Assembly: GCA_964626885.1 (NCBI GenBank)
Contig: CAZVJA010000067.1
Coordinates: forward strand, 1 to 23,626
DNA from: CAZVJA01 sp964626885
Lineage (GTDB): Bacteria; Planctomycetota; Planctomycetia; Planctomycetales; Planctomycetaceae
DNA: 23,626 bases
Direction: 5' to 3'
Both the position numbers and the translations under genes were made by a program. Below, piece by piece: positions 16,622 to 23,180 of this stretch. The stretch's first letter is position 1; each line of letters starts with the position of its first letter. The notes below the pieces were generated by a model, which did not search any database, was not told where the DNA came from, and saw only the letters and a program-made list of their open reading frames with translations.

Positions 16622-18805
16622 ATGACCAGCCGCGTCCGGCTTGTCCTTGCGACCCACAATCATCAGCCGATCGGCAACTTCGACGGGGTATTCGAAAGTT
16701 CCTACCAGGACAGCTACGCCCCGTTTCTCGACTTGCTTGAGCAGTTCCCGAAGATTCCGACGGCGCTGCATATTTCCGGCAGTCTGCTGGAATGGCTGGT
16801 GGAGTCGCATCCGGAATACATCGACCGGGTGCGCTCCCTCACCGAACGGGGACAGATCGAGATTCTCGGGGGGCCATTCTACGAGCCGATTTTGGCTGGC
16901 ATACCGGGCCGGGATCGCGTTGGGCAAATCACGAATTACTCCCGCTACCTCGAGCACCTTTTCGGTGCCCACGTACGGGGGATGTGGGTGCCCGAACGGG
17001 TCTGGGAGCAGTCGTTCGTCTCCGACATTGCCCGGGCCGGCATTGAATACACTATTCTCGACGATTTTCATTTCCGCAACGCCGGGCTGACGGAAGATCA
17101 GCTATTCGGTTATTACCTCACCGAGGATGAAGGCCGGCTGCTGAAGATCTTTCCCGGCAGCGAGCGGCTACGATACACCATTCCATTCGCGGACCCACAG
17201 GTGACGATCGATTACCTGCGCGACATCGCGGAGCGCTATCCCAACTCCGTCGTGGCCCTCGGCGATGACGGCGAGAAGTTCGGCACTTGGCCCGGAACGA
17301 AGAAGCACGTTTACGAAGACGGCTGGCTGAAGCGGTTCTTCGAAGCGCTCAGCGCGAATGCCGATTGGCTGAGCGTCGTCACCTTCGCCGAAGCGGTTGA
17401 TCATCTTTCGCCGGCGGGATCGATCTATATTCCGGATGGCAGCTATCGCGAAATGACAGAGTGGGCGCTGCCGACTGAACGGCAACTGGAATATCAGCAG
17501 CTCTGCAAACGGAAAGAGTCGGACCCGGACTGGCCACAGATCAAGAAATTCGTCCGTGGAGGATTCTGGCCGAACTTTCGGGTGAAATATCCCGAAAGCA
17601 ACGAAATGTACTCTCGTATGCTGCAAGTCAGCGATCGGCTGGAGCGGTTTGTTTCCGGGGAGCTGACGACGGACCGGTCCGATCTTATCAATCAGGCCCG
17701 CACGGAACTATATCGTGCGCAATGCAATTGCTCGTATTGGCACGGGGCATTCGGCGGGTTGTATCTGCCCCATCTGCGCAATGCGGTGTATCATCATCTG
17801 ATCGCCGCCGATACGTTGCTGGAGTCCGCCGCGTCGCGTCCTCCTCGCTGGGTACAGGTTGAGGCGGACGATTTCAATCTCGATGCCCGCAAGGAAGTCC
17901 GCATTGCGGGGGATCGTCTGGTCGCGTATCTCGCTCCCACGTGCGGCGGACATATGTACGAGCTGGATGTCCGCGGTACGAAGCTGAATCTGCTCGCCAC
18001 GCTCAACCGACGACCGGAACCGTACCACGAGACGGTCCGGCAACATGGCTCGGACGAGCATCATGGCGACGGGCAAGTCGCCAGCATTCACGATGCCGTC
18101 CGCTTCAAGCAGCCCGATCTCGACAAGAAGCTGATTTACGACCGTTGGCCTCGCAAGAGTCTCGTCGATCATTTTCTCCGTCCCGGTCTTCGGCTGGATG
18201 AGTTTACAACGGGAGCAGGAGAGATTGGCGATTTCATGCTCGGCGTGTACGAAACCCGTCTGCGCCGTTCGGCCGATCGCGTGGAAGCGGTGCTCACCCG
18301 CGAGGGACGGGTCGGCGAACATCGCGTGCGAGTCGAAAAGTCGATTGCGCTCGATGCATCGCGCGGCGGCGAACTGGAGATCGTCTACACGCTCTCGCAA
18401 CTTCCGCCGAAGGTGCCGTTCCATTTCGCGGTCGAGTTCAATTTCGCGGGAATGGCGGCCGGCGCTTCCGACCGCTACTACTATGACTCGCGCGGCAGCC
18501 AGACCGGCCAACTCGAAGCGGTGCAATCGCTGGCCCCCAGCGACCGCATCGGCTTGATCGACGAGTGGCTCGGAATCGACGTCGCCCTCGAAAGCTCGGT
18601 ACCGGCCGCAATCTGGACCTTGCCGATTCAGACCGTGAGCCAATCGGAAGGGGGCTTCGAGCTGGTACACCAGTCGAGCGCCGTGGTGCCGCATTGGGAG
18701 TTCACGGCACCGGCCGACGGAAAGTGGAGTACTCGGCTATTGCTCTCGATAGACACGTCCGCCGCCCAGGCTCGCGAACTGGCAAAAGCCGCGGCAGTCA
18801 GCTGA
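16622..18805 (+). CDS. GH57 4-alpha-glucanotransferase / alpha-amylase
   Basis: The 727-residue protein matches GH57 enzymes of the Thermococcus 4-alpha-glucanotransferase type. It shows HNHQP (12-16), GGPFYEPIL (83-91), MWVPERVWE with predicted nucleophile Glu125, ILDDFHF (145-151), and ALGDDGEKFGTWP with the predicted acid/base Asp in 215-216. The middle and C-terminal regions (about 280-720) correspond to the DUF1925/DUF1926-type domains of this subfamily, including a lectin-like beta sandwich. It would transfer or hydrolyse alpha-1,4-glucan chains, remodelling glycogen. Transferase and hydrolase activities cannot be told apart here. There is no signal peptide. ATG 16622 has AAGGA 8 nt upstream; the gene follows the galT-like gene by 123 bp and closes the cluster. 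Confidence 0.92.
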   Translation: MTSRVRLVLATHNHQPIGNFDGVFESSYQDSYAPFLDLLEQFPKIPTALHISGSLLEWLVESHPEYIDRVRSLTERGQIEILGGPFYEPILAGIPGRDRVGQITNYSRYLEHLFGAHVRGMWVPERVWEQSFVSDIARAGIEYTILDDFHFRNAGLTEDQLFGYYLTEDEGRLLKIFPGSERLRYTIPFADPQVTIDYLRDIAERYPNSVVALGDDGEKFGTWPGTKKHVYEDGWLKRFFEALSANADWLSVVTFAEAVDHLSPAGSIYIPDGSYREMTEWALPTERQLEYQQLCKRKESDPDWPQIKKFVRGGFWPNFRVKYPESNEMYSRMLQVSDRLERFVSGELTTDRSDLINQARTELYRAQCNCSYWHGAFGGLYLPHLRNAVYHHLIAADTLLESAASRPPRWVQVEADDFNLDARKEVRIAGDRLVAYLAPTCGGHMYELDVRGTKLNLLATLNRRPEPYHETVRQHGSDEHHGDGQVASIHDAVRFKQPDLDKKLIYDRWPRKSLVDHFLRPGLRLDEFTTGAGEIGDFMLGVYETRLRRSADRVEAVLTREGRVGEHRVRVEKSIALDASRGGELEIVYTLSQLPPKVPFHFAVEFNFAGMAAGASDRYYYDSRGSQTGQLEAVQSLAPSDRIGLIDEWLGIDVALESSVPAAIWTLPIQTVSQSEGGFELVHQSSAVVPHWEFTAPADGKWSTRLLLSIDTSAAQARELAKAAAVS

Positions 18806-18976
18806 TAGTGCACACACTTCAGTCGATGTGGACCACGTGTAATGAATGAACGGGGGGACCGCAACGCGGCAAGTCGATGCGTAAACTGCAAAGACCAGCG
18901 TTAATGCAACCCGGTGCAGGAACGTGCGAGGCGCGCTCGCTCCACGAGCATCAACTCGAATCCCGCGACTTTCGAG

Positions 18977-19627
18977 CTACACCAACCCGGCGCCGAAGCC
19001 TTCGTCGTCACTCTCCCGGTCGGCGGACCGCCGGACCCGGCCGTCACCTGCGATTGCTCGCTCTCCCAGTTGAGCCGCCACGTTGTGATGCGGCGCCGCC
19101 GGGGAACTCGCGGCGGGCTCGATGCGGTGCGTCGTTTCGCCATCGGTCGAGATAACGCGCGTGACCGGGGGGGCGTATTCATCATCGGGTTCACGCAGTG
19201 TGGCGTATTTGTCCTCGCCGTAGTCGTCGTACATGCAGATGTAGCCCGGCTCCTTGGAGCGAATCAACTCGGAATCGTACGCTTCGAGCACGCGGGTCTG
19301 AATCAGCTCCCGGCACTCGGAATTGATCGGGTGTGCGATATCGGCGTACAGTTTTGCGCGGCCGTCGTTATCGCGCGTGGCGCGTTCCTCATCGAGCTTG
19401 GCGCCGCACTGATTGCAGTGCAACGCGCGGAGATGGTTTTTGGTGAAGCAGCGGGGACAGCGGTCGGTCAACTTGCGGCTGGGCATGGCCACGAACGACC
19501 CTTTTGCTCCCTGAATGATTTTCAGATCGCGGATGACAAAGCAGCTGTCGAACGTGATGGAGCAGAAAGCTTGCAGGCGATCATGCGGGTCGTCCATCAA
19601 CTTGATGCGCACTTCAGTAATATCCAC
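18977..19627 (-). CDS. spoVG: SpoVG-family regulator with inserted zinc ribbon
   Basis: The 216-residue protein starts VDITEVRIKL, as SpoVG proteins do, and keeps the family blocks SFVAMPSRK (about 43-51) and DIAHPINSECRE (about 95-106). Between them, where Bacillus SpoVG has only about nine residues, it has about 45, containing CPRC (Cys57, Cys60) and CNQC (Cys71, Cys74), a zinc ribbon. A disordered, acidic and Ala/Arg-rich tail of about 90 residues follows the core. SpoVG proteins bind nucleic acid and act as global regulators; a role in sporulation is not implied. The GTG start at 19627 is chosen for its start-site sequence, family alignment, and because a longer frame would overlap ispE. 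It follows ispE by 28 bp. Confidence 0.92.
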   Translation of the reverse strand: MDITEVRIKLMDDPHDRLQAFCSITFDSCFVIRDLKIIQGAKGSFVAMPSRKLTDRCPRCFTKNHLRALHCNQCGAKLDEERATRDNDGRAKLYADIAHPINSECRELIQTRVLEAYDSELIRSKEPGYICMYDDYGEDKYATLREPDDEYAPPVTRVISTDGETTHRIEPAASSPAAPHHNVAAQLGERAIAGDGRVRRSADRESDDEGFGAGLV

Positions 19628-19640
19628 GGCCGTCCTCCTT
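19628..19640 (-). promoter_or_regulatory. Ribosome binding site that decides the spoVG GTG start
   Basis: AAGGAGG (19640-19634) lies 6 nt before the GTG at 19627-19625. It is a near-perfect anti-Shine-Dalgarno match and the strongest in the window. Confidence 0.85.
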
Positions 19641-19655
19641 CTCGGTGCTTTGCTT

Positions 19656-20555
19656 TCAGGACCGGACTTGAACCTCCCAAACGCTTCCCGTGCGTTCTGC
19701 TCGTAGTCGGGAGGCCGCCTGCCGCGACATCCGGCGATTCGCACAGAGCCCGAAATACGCCGATCCGCTCCCGCTCATCTGATGTCCCAACACCGGCAAT
19801 CGATGGAATCTTGCTTTTAAAGTCTCGATGTCCGAACTCAAGTTCATCGCGGGTGTTTCGAGGGCATTGTGCATCCTTCGACCCGCCCGCGCCAAATCTC
19901 CTTGCATCAACGCGGAGGTTAATCCCTCCACATGCTGTTTCTTTCCCACAGGCCGGTATTGCCGATATACATCCGCCGTCGATAGTCCGTCGTGGGGTCT
20001 GGCAACGACGAAATGCAAACCGCAGGGTAGACGGATCGGTTCGATCAACTCGCCGCGCCCCCGACAAACCGCCGCGGATTTGCCGCTGACGAAGAAAGCC
20101 ACGTCACTCCCCAGCCGTTGCGCCAACTCGTGAAAATCGCGCGGAGACAGGTGGAGTTGCCAGAGGCGATCTAGCGCCAAAAGGGTTGCGGCGGCGTCGC
20201 TGGAACCTCCCGCCAAGCCAGCCGCGGCGGGAATGCGTTTACGAAGTTCGATCCGCACACCCCGCCTGACGCCCGTGAACTCTCGCAACAGGGCAGCCGC
20301 CCGCACCACCAAGTTCTCCGGCCCGACGGGAATCGATTCCGCCTCGCTCCGGCCCGATGGACGTCGCCTTCCTGCGTCGATCACTTGCAGGCGAATCTCT
20401 TCCGAATTCTCCTCCGTGAAGGACAACGTGTCATACAAATCGACGGTAACCATAAGCGTTTCTAGCTCGTGGTAACCGTCGGAGCGTTTCCCGAGAATTT
20501 CCAGAAACAGGTTTAATTTCGCGGGTGCCTGCACGATCACGAAACCGGGAGGCAT
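19656..20555 (-). CDS. ispE: 4-diphosphocytidyl-2-C-methyl-D-erythritol kinase
   Basis: The 299-residue GHMP kinase phosphorylates 4-diphosphocytidyl-2-C-methylerythritol in the non-mevalonate (MEP) isoprenoid pathway. The N-terminus APAKLNLFLEILGKRSDGYHEL is the IspE signature (quoted in overlapping parts: APAKLNLFLEI and GKRSDGYHEL). The ATP loop PAAAGLAGGSSDAA and the late GHMP motif MSGSGSAYFGL are intact. The frame is open upstream to 20723, but ATG 20555 is preferred: GGGAGG lies 3 nt upstream, length matches the family, and the extra 56 codons fall within a region duplicated as non-coding DNA elsewhere. spoVG follows 28 bp later, so the two form an operon. Confidence 0.93.
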   Translation of the reverse strand: MPPGFVIVQAPAKLNLFLEILGKRSDGYHELETLMVTVDLYDTLSFTEENSEEIRLQVIDAGRRRPSGRSEAESIPVGPENLVVRAAALLREFTGVRRGVRIELRKRIPAAAGLAGGSSDAAATLLALDRLWQLHLSPRDFHELAQRLGSDVAFFVSGKSAAVCRGRGELIEPIRLPCGLHFVVARPHDGLSTADVYRQYRPVGKKQHVEGLTSALMQGDLARAGRRMHNALETPAMNLSSDIETLKARFHRLPVLGHQMSGSGSAYFGLCANRRMSRQAASRLRAERTGSVWEVQVRS

Positions 20556-20677
20556 TGCCCTCCCGCGCGTCGCATTTCCTCGCAAGAATTTCACCTGCGC
20601 TGCTGTCGGTGCCTGAGTTTGCGATCGGAAGAAAATGAAACCGGCCCAATGGAAGCCGGATTGTCCGCAAGGCTTTG
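20552..20677. repeat. Repeat block 1, copy A (ispE start and leader)
   Basis: It aligns with 21905-22031. From GCCTGAGTTTGCGATCGG (20611 in this copy) onward about 85% of 67 positions match. The part nearer ispE matches at about 30 of 42 positions. It includes the ispE start codon and ribosome site. Confidence 0.85.
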
Positions 20678-20809
20678 CGAGAACCCGAGAAGAGACGAAG
20701 CAACGCCACAGCCCGGGACGCATTCAGATAGCGTGGATACTACCAATCTCTTGGCGTGGACGTCAAGGGGGATGGCGTTGCCTCACCAGCGAGCGTGTGA
20801 ATTGCGTTT
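20678..20809. repeat. 132-bp segment present only in copy A
   Basis: Blocks 1 and 2 are contiguous in copy B but separated here. The segment contains a 9-bp perfect inverted repeat, GCAACGCCA (20700-20708) and TGGCGTTGC (20773-20781), and TTGCG occurs near both edges. It may be a small insertion or the ancestral spacer lost from copy B. Confidence 0.5.
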
Positions 20810-20894
20810 CGGCAAGTTGCAGATCGTGTGAGACCGGCTTCCTGCAACCACGTTTCTTAAAAGAAAACCTCCTCGGGGCAAACCGGCCGAGGAG
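20810..20894. repeat. Repeat block 2, copy A (85 bp)
   Basis: It matches 22032-22116 at 83 of 85 positions. It contains a terminator hairpin and a second hairpin with arms GTTGCAG (20816-20822) and CTGCAAC (20842-20848). Confidence 0.95.
20861..20894 (-). terminator. Terminator of the first lipoprotein gene
   Basis: Read on the minus strand, an 8-bp perfect GC-rich stem (20887-20894 with 20869-20876) is followed after one or two bases by TTTTCTTTT. It lies about 120 bp after the lipoprotein stop. Confidence 0.8.
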
Positions 20895-21016
20895 TTTCGT
20901 GTTTATTATCCAAAAGAAAAACGTCACCACGTAACCGACCGCACAAGCTTCCGGTGCAACCACTCACGACGTTCGGCGGTGACCGCGCTGAACGCCACCG
21001 CGAAAACTCATCCTCC

Positions 21017-21526
21017 TCATTTTTCCCCCTCGGGCTTCTTAAGATTGAACGGCCCGATCACCAACTCTTGGCCCGCCGTGACCATAAACTTCATCTTGTC
21101 ATTATTTTTGTTTTTTGCGAGGTCGGAGTATTGTCCCCCCAGATCATCCGGCGGGTCATCACCCCTGCTGCGTCCATCGCCCATCCGTCCACCGCCCAAC
21201 CTAGGAAGTGTGAACCTCAGAACGTGCTCTCCCGCAGGCAGACCATCGTTTGGAGTGTAGGTGGTGAAGGTGAAACTTCCGTTCTCATCGGAGACAGCCT
21301 GCCCCACATGGGGATTATCGGGATCCCCCTCGATCGGCATCGCATTAACCAGGACGCGCGCCGCCGGCTGTCCGTCAACGGTCAGCGTGCCTGTCACTTT
21401 GGTCAGTCCTTTTCGTGGTCCCGGGCCCTGAACGGTCGCGGGGCCGCCGCACGAAATCAACAGGACCGAACTCCCTAGCAGCAGGGCCGTAACAAGCGCC
21501 GGACGGAAGTAACTTCGCGACTGCAT
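21017..21526 (-). CDS. Small lipoprotein, carboxypeptidase-regulatory-like, copy A
   Basis: The 169-residue protein has a signal peptide ending in the lipobox LLISC (Cys26), so it should be lipid-anchored. After a short linker, VTGTLTVDGQPAARVLVNAM begins a beta-sandwich of the carboxypeptidase regulatory-like (CarboxypepD_reg/transthyretin-like) type, with DENGSFTFTTY and LPAGEHVLRFT strands. The acidic/glycine-rich loop RMGDGRSRGDDPP precedes a conserved tail. Such lipoproteins are abundant in planctomycetes and often lie next to DUF1559 genes; their function is unknown. ATG 21526 is chosen over the longer open frame because the signal peptide starts there and the paralogue starts at the same residue. 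It has its own terminator. Confidence 0.87.
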   Translation of the reverse strand: MQSRSYFRPALVTALLLGSSVLLISCGGPATVQGPGPRKGLTKVTGTLTVDGQPAARVLVNAMPIEGDPDNPHVGQAVSDENGSFTFTTYTPNDGLPAGEHVLRFTLPRLGGGRMGDGRSRGDDPPDDLGGQYSDLAKNKNNDKMKFMVTAGQELVIGPFNLKKPEGEK

Positions 21527-21801
21527 GGTTCTCTGGCTCCGTGGGAAGGGCTCTGATCCGTCAAACCAAAACCAGTCGGGCGGACGTTCCGGCGACTGAC
21601 ACATTCATCGAGGAATCATCAAAACCGGGAGAGAACGGCACGACCGCCATCAGAAAGATCCACTGGTCCGCTCCGTTGATAATACTTACCTGTTTGCGGC
21701 GGCAGCGCGAAAGACTCTCACTCCCAGAAAAGCATATTGAAACGATGTGCTGAATCAGGATGCAATATGAATCAAGAATACGCGAAGAATTGCCTTCCCG
21801 G

Positions 21802-21901
21802 NNNNNNNNNNNNNNNNNNNNNNNNNNNNNNNNNNNNNNNNNNNNNNNNNNNNNNNNNNNNNNNNNNNNNNNNNNNNNNNNNNNNNNNNNNNNNNNNNNN
21901 N
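21802..21901. other. Assembly gap of exactly 100 Ns
   Basis: The same 18 bases, GAAGAATTGCCTTCCCGG, end the left contig (21784-21801) and begin the right one (21902-21919). The round number of Ns is a scaffolder placeholder and the shared end suggests an unmerged overlap. Confidence 0.95.
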
Positions 21902-21904
21902 GAA

Positions 21905-22031
21905 GAATTGCCTTCCCGGGCGCTGCGTTTCCCCAGACGAAACTCAGCAGTCCTCCCCTCGGATGCCTGAGTTTGCGATCGGCAGAAAATGAAACATGTC
22001 CAGTGAAAGCCGGTTTGTCCGGAAGGCCTTA
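21905..22031. repeat. Repeat block 1, copy B (decayed ispE leader)
   Basis: It aligns with 20552-20677. The position of the ispE start codon is changed (CAT to AAT on the plus strand), so this copy cannot start translation there. No ispE coding sequence is visible to the left of the gap. Confidence 0.8.
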
Positions 22032-22116
22032 CGGCAAGTTGCAGATCGTGTGAGACTGGCTTCCCGCAACCACGTTTCTTAAAAGAAAACCTCCTCGGGG
22101 CAAACCGGCCGAGGAG
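22032..22116. repeat. Repeat block 2, copy B (85 bp)
   Basis: It matches 20810-20894 at 83 of 85 positions. Hairpin arms are GTTGCAG (22038-22044) and CCGCAAC (22064-22070). As minus-strand RNA the one changed base pair becomes G-U and is kept; as plus-strand RNA it would be an A-C mismatch. Confidence 0.95.
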
Positions 22117-22117
22117 G
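22083..22117 (-). terminator. Terminator of the second lipoprotein gene
   Basis: On the minus strand a 9-bp perfect stem (22109-22117 with 22090-22098) is followed by TTTTCTTTT. It lies about 155 bp after the lipoprotein stop. Confidence 0.8.
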
Positions 22118-22270
22118 TCAATGATCTTCGGAACGAAAATTGTTCAGTGTCCAGCACTGACTCTTCAATTCAATGTACATGCGCCAGATCTTCAACCCCA
22201 ATTTGTCAGGGTGATGGGAACACGGCACCGATCAAGGGTCAGTATGAAGCCACATCAAATCAGCTTTTTG

Positions 22271-22765
22271 TCAGGGCTGAGCTGCCGGCTTCTTGAGGTC
22301 AAACGGCCCGATGGTCATATCCTGCCCCGCAGTGACCAGAAACTTCAGCTTCGCATCACTCTTGTTCTTCTCGATGTCGTTGTATTGCCCCCCGAGTTGA
22401 TCGGGAGGATTCCCGCCCCCCCCTCCAAAGACGAGTTGGGGCATCGTGAATGTCAGTACGTGCTCTCCCGCCGGGAGGCCATCGTTGTTGGCGTAGGTCG
22501 AGAAGGAAAAATTGCCATTTTCATCGGTGACCCCGTGTCCCATATGGGGATTCTCCGCGTCTCCTCCGATAGGGTTCGCCACAACGGCAACGCCGAGCGT
22601 CGGCTTCCCGTCGACGGTAACCGTTCCCGTGACTTTGCTCAGTGTCTTTCGCTGCTCCGGCCCCTGAACTTTTGTGGGACTGTCGCCGCACGAAACCAGC
22701 AGGCACGAACTCCCCAGCAACAGGATGGCCGGCAGCGCCAAACGGAAGTATCTTCGCGAGTGCAT
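22271..22765 (-). CDS. Small lipoprotein, carboxypeptidase-regulatory-like, copy B
   Basis: The 164-residue protein is a paralogue of the lipoprotein at 21017-21526. It shares the signal peptide layout (lipobox LLVSC, Cys26), VTGTVTVDGKP, DENGNFSFSTY, NDGLPAGEHVL, the DQLGGQYNDI segment and the closing IGPFDLKKP. By eye more than half of the aligned residues are identical, with most change in the middle glycine-rich loop (VFGGGGGNPP here). It is probably exported and lipid-anchored; function unknown. ATG 22765 is chosen because the paralogue starts at the equivalent Met, although the frame is open to 22801. The partial DUF1559 gene lies upstream on the same strand but a strong terminator separates them. 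Confidence 0.87.
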   Translation of the reverse strand: MHSRRYFRLALPAILLLGSSCLLVSCGDSPTKVQGPEQRKTLSKVTGTVTVDGKPTLGVAVVANPIGGDAENPHMGHGVTDENGNFSFSTYANNDGLPAGEHVLTFTMPQLVFGGGGGNPPDQLGGQYNDIEKNKSDAKLKFLVTAGQDMTIGPFDLKKPAAQP

Positions 22766-23058
22766 TGTTCTCAGGCTCCGTAAGGAATGTGTCTGATCCA
22801 TCGAACCAGTCAGACGGACATGCCGGTGACTGGCACAAACAGAAATTCATATTACCTTCTCGTCCCGCGAAACCAACCACGACAAAGATCATCAGACGAG
22901 AGGGATGATTCGGATATGACTTCAGCGATTTTTCGGCGGCAGTCTCCCAAACGACGGTTTAGCGACGAATCAACCAGCCAAGAACCGCTCGAACTTGGGG
23001 ATGAAAACCGCACCGGGCGACCAGCTTCGTCCGCGGAATCGGCTGGCGGAAATAAACA

Positions 23059-23104
23059 CTGCCAATCGACCGGCTTGCTTGGGGCAGTACCGACAGATTG
23101 GCAG
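23059..23104. repeat. 9-bp inverted repeat beside the terminator
   Basis: CTGCCAATC (23059-23067) and GATTGGCAG (23096-23104) are perfect complements with a 28-nt loop. It sits immediately beyond the DUF1559 terminator in the direction of transcription. Confidence 0.5.
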
Positions 23105-23151
23105 CTTACACAAGAAAGGTTCCGGCCCGCTACTAACAACGGGCCGGAACC
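23105..23151 (-). terminator. Strong terminator of the DUF1559 gene
   Basis: A perfect 12-bp stem (GGTTCCGGCCCG at 23118-23129, CGGGCCGGAACC at 23140-23151) with a 10-nt loop is followed on the minus strand by TTTCTTGTGT. It begins about 30 bp after the stop codon. Confidence 0.85.
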
Positions 23152-23180
23152 CCGAAAACTTTGCAGAAAACTCTCCCGAC

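Larger units (their letters stand above)
20556..21016 (-). other. Intergenic leader between lipoprotein gene and ispE (461 bp)
   Basis: No gene is supported here. The interval holds the ispE leader, repeat block 1 copy A, a 132-bp segment absent from copy B, repeat block 2 copy A, and the terminator of the upstream lipoprotein gene. A promoter for ispE must lie between the terminator and 20556; no strong -10/-35 pair was found by eye. Confidence 0.65.
21527..22270 (-). other. Intergenic region with scaffold gap (744 bp including Ns)
   Basis: No gene is supported. It holds the leader of lipoprotein copy A, an N run, repeat blocks 1 and 2 copy B, and the terminator of lipoprotein copy B. The first ~75 bp upstream of this lipoprotein resemble those upstream of its paralogue (GGCTCCGT, TCTGATCC and similar words in the same order), so the promoter region was duplicated too. 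Confidence 0.6.
22766..23180 (-). other. Intergenic region between DUF1559 gene and lipoprotein copy B (415 bp)
   Basis: It holds the DUF1559 terminator, a neighbouring inverted repeat, and the lipoprotein leader. No coding frame with family-like content was seen. Confidence 0.6.

Noticed and set aside
18806..18976. Bidirectional terminator between the second GH57 gene and spoVG
   Set aside because: Only 4-5 bp stems without T-runs were found.
19628..19744. Longer spoVG start at 19744
   Set aside because: The extra 39 residues have no family match and overlap the end of ispE; the GTG at 19627 has an excellent ribosome site.
18914..20089. Plus-strand open frame of 391 codons
   Set aside because: It is antisense to spoVG and part of ispE, both strongly supported.
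20556..20723. Longer ispE start at 20723
   Set aside because: The extension overlaps a repeat block that is non-coding in its second copy, and the family begins near APAKLN.
21527..21604. Longer start for lipoprotein copy A
   Set aside because: It would place 26 polar residues ahead of a standard lipoprotein signal peptide.
21737..22053. Plus-strand open frames running through the N gap
   Set aside because: They exist only because the Ns were translated as open; nothing supports coding.
20810..22116. Long direct repeat as insertion-sequence ends
   Set aside because: No transposase lies between the copies and the repeats carry a terminator; duplicated lipoprotein genes explain them better.
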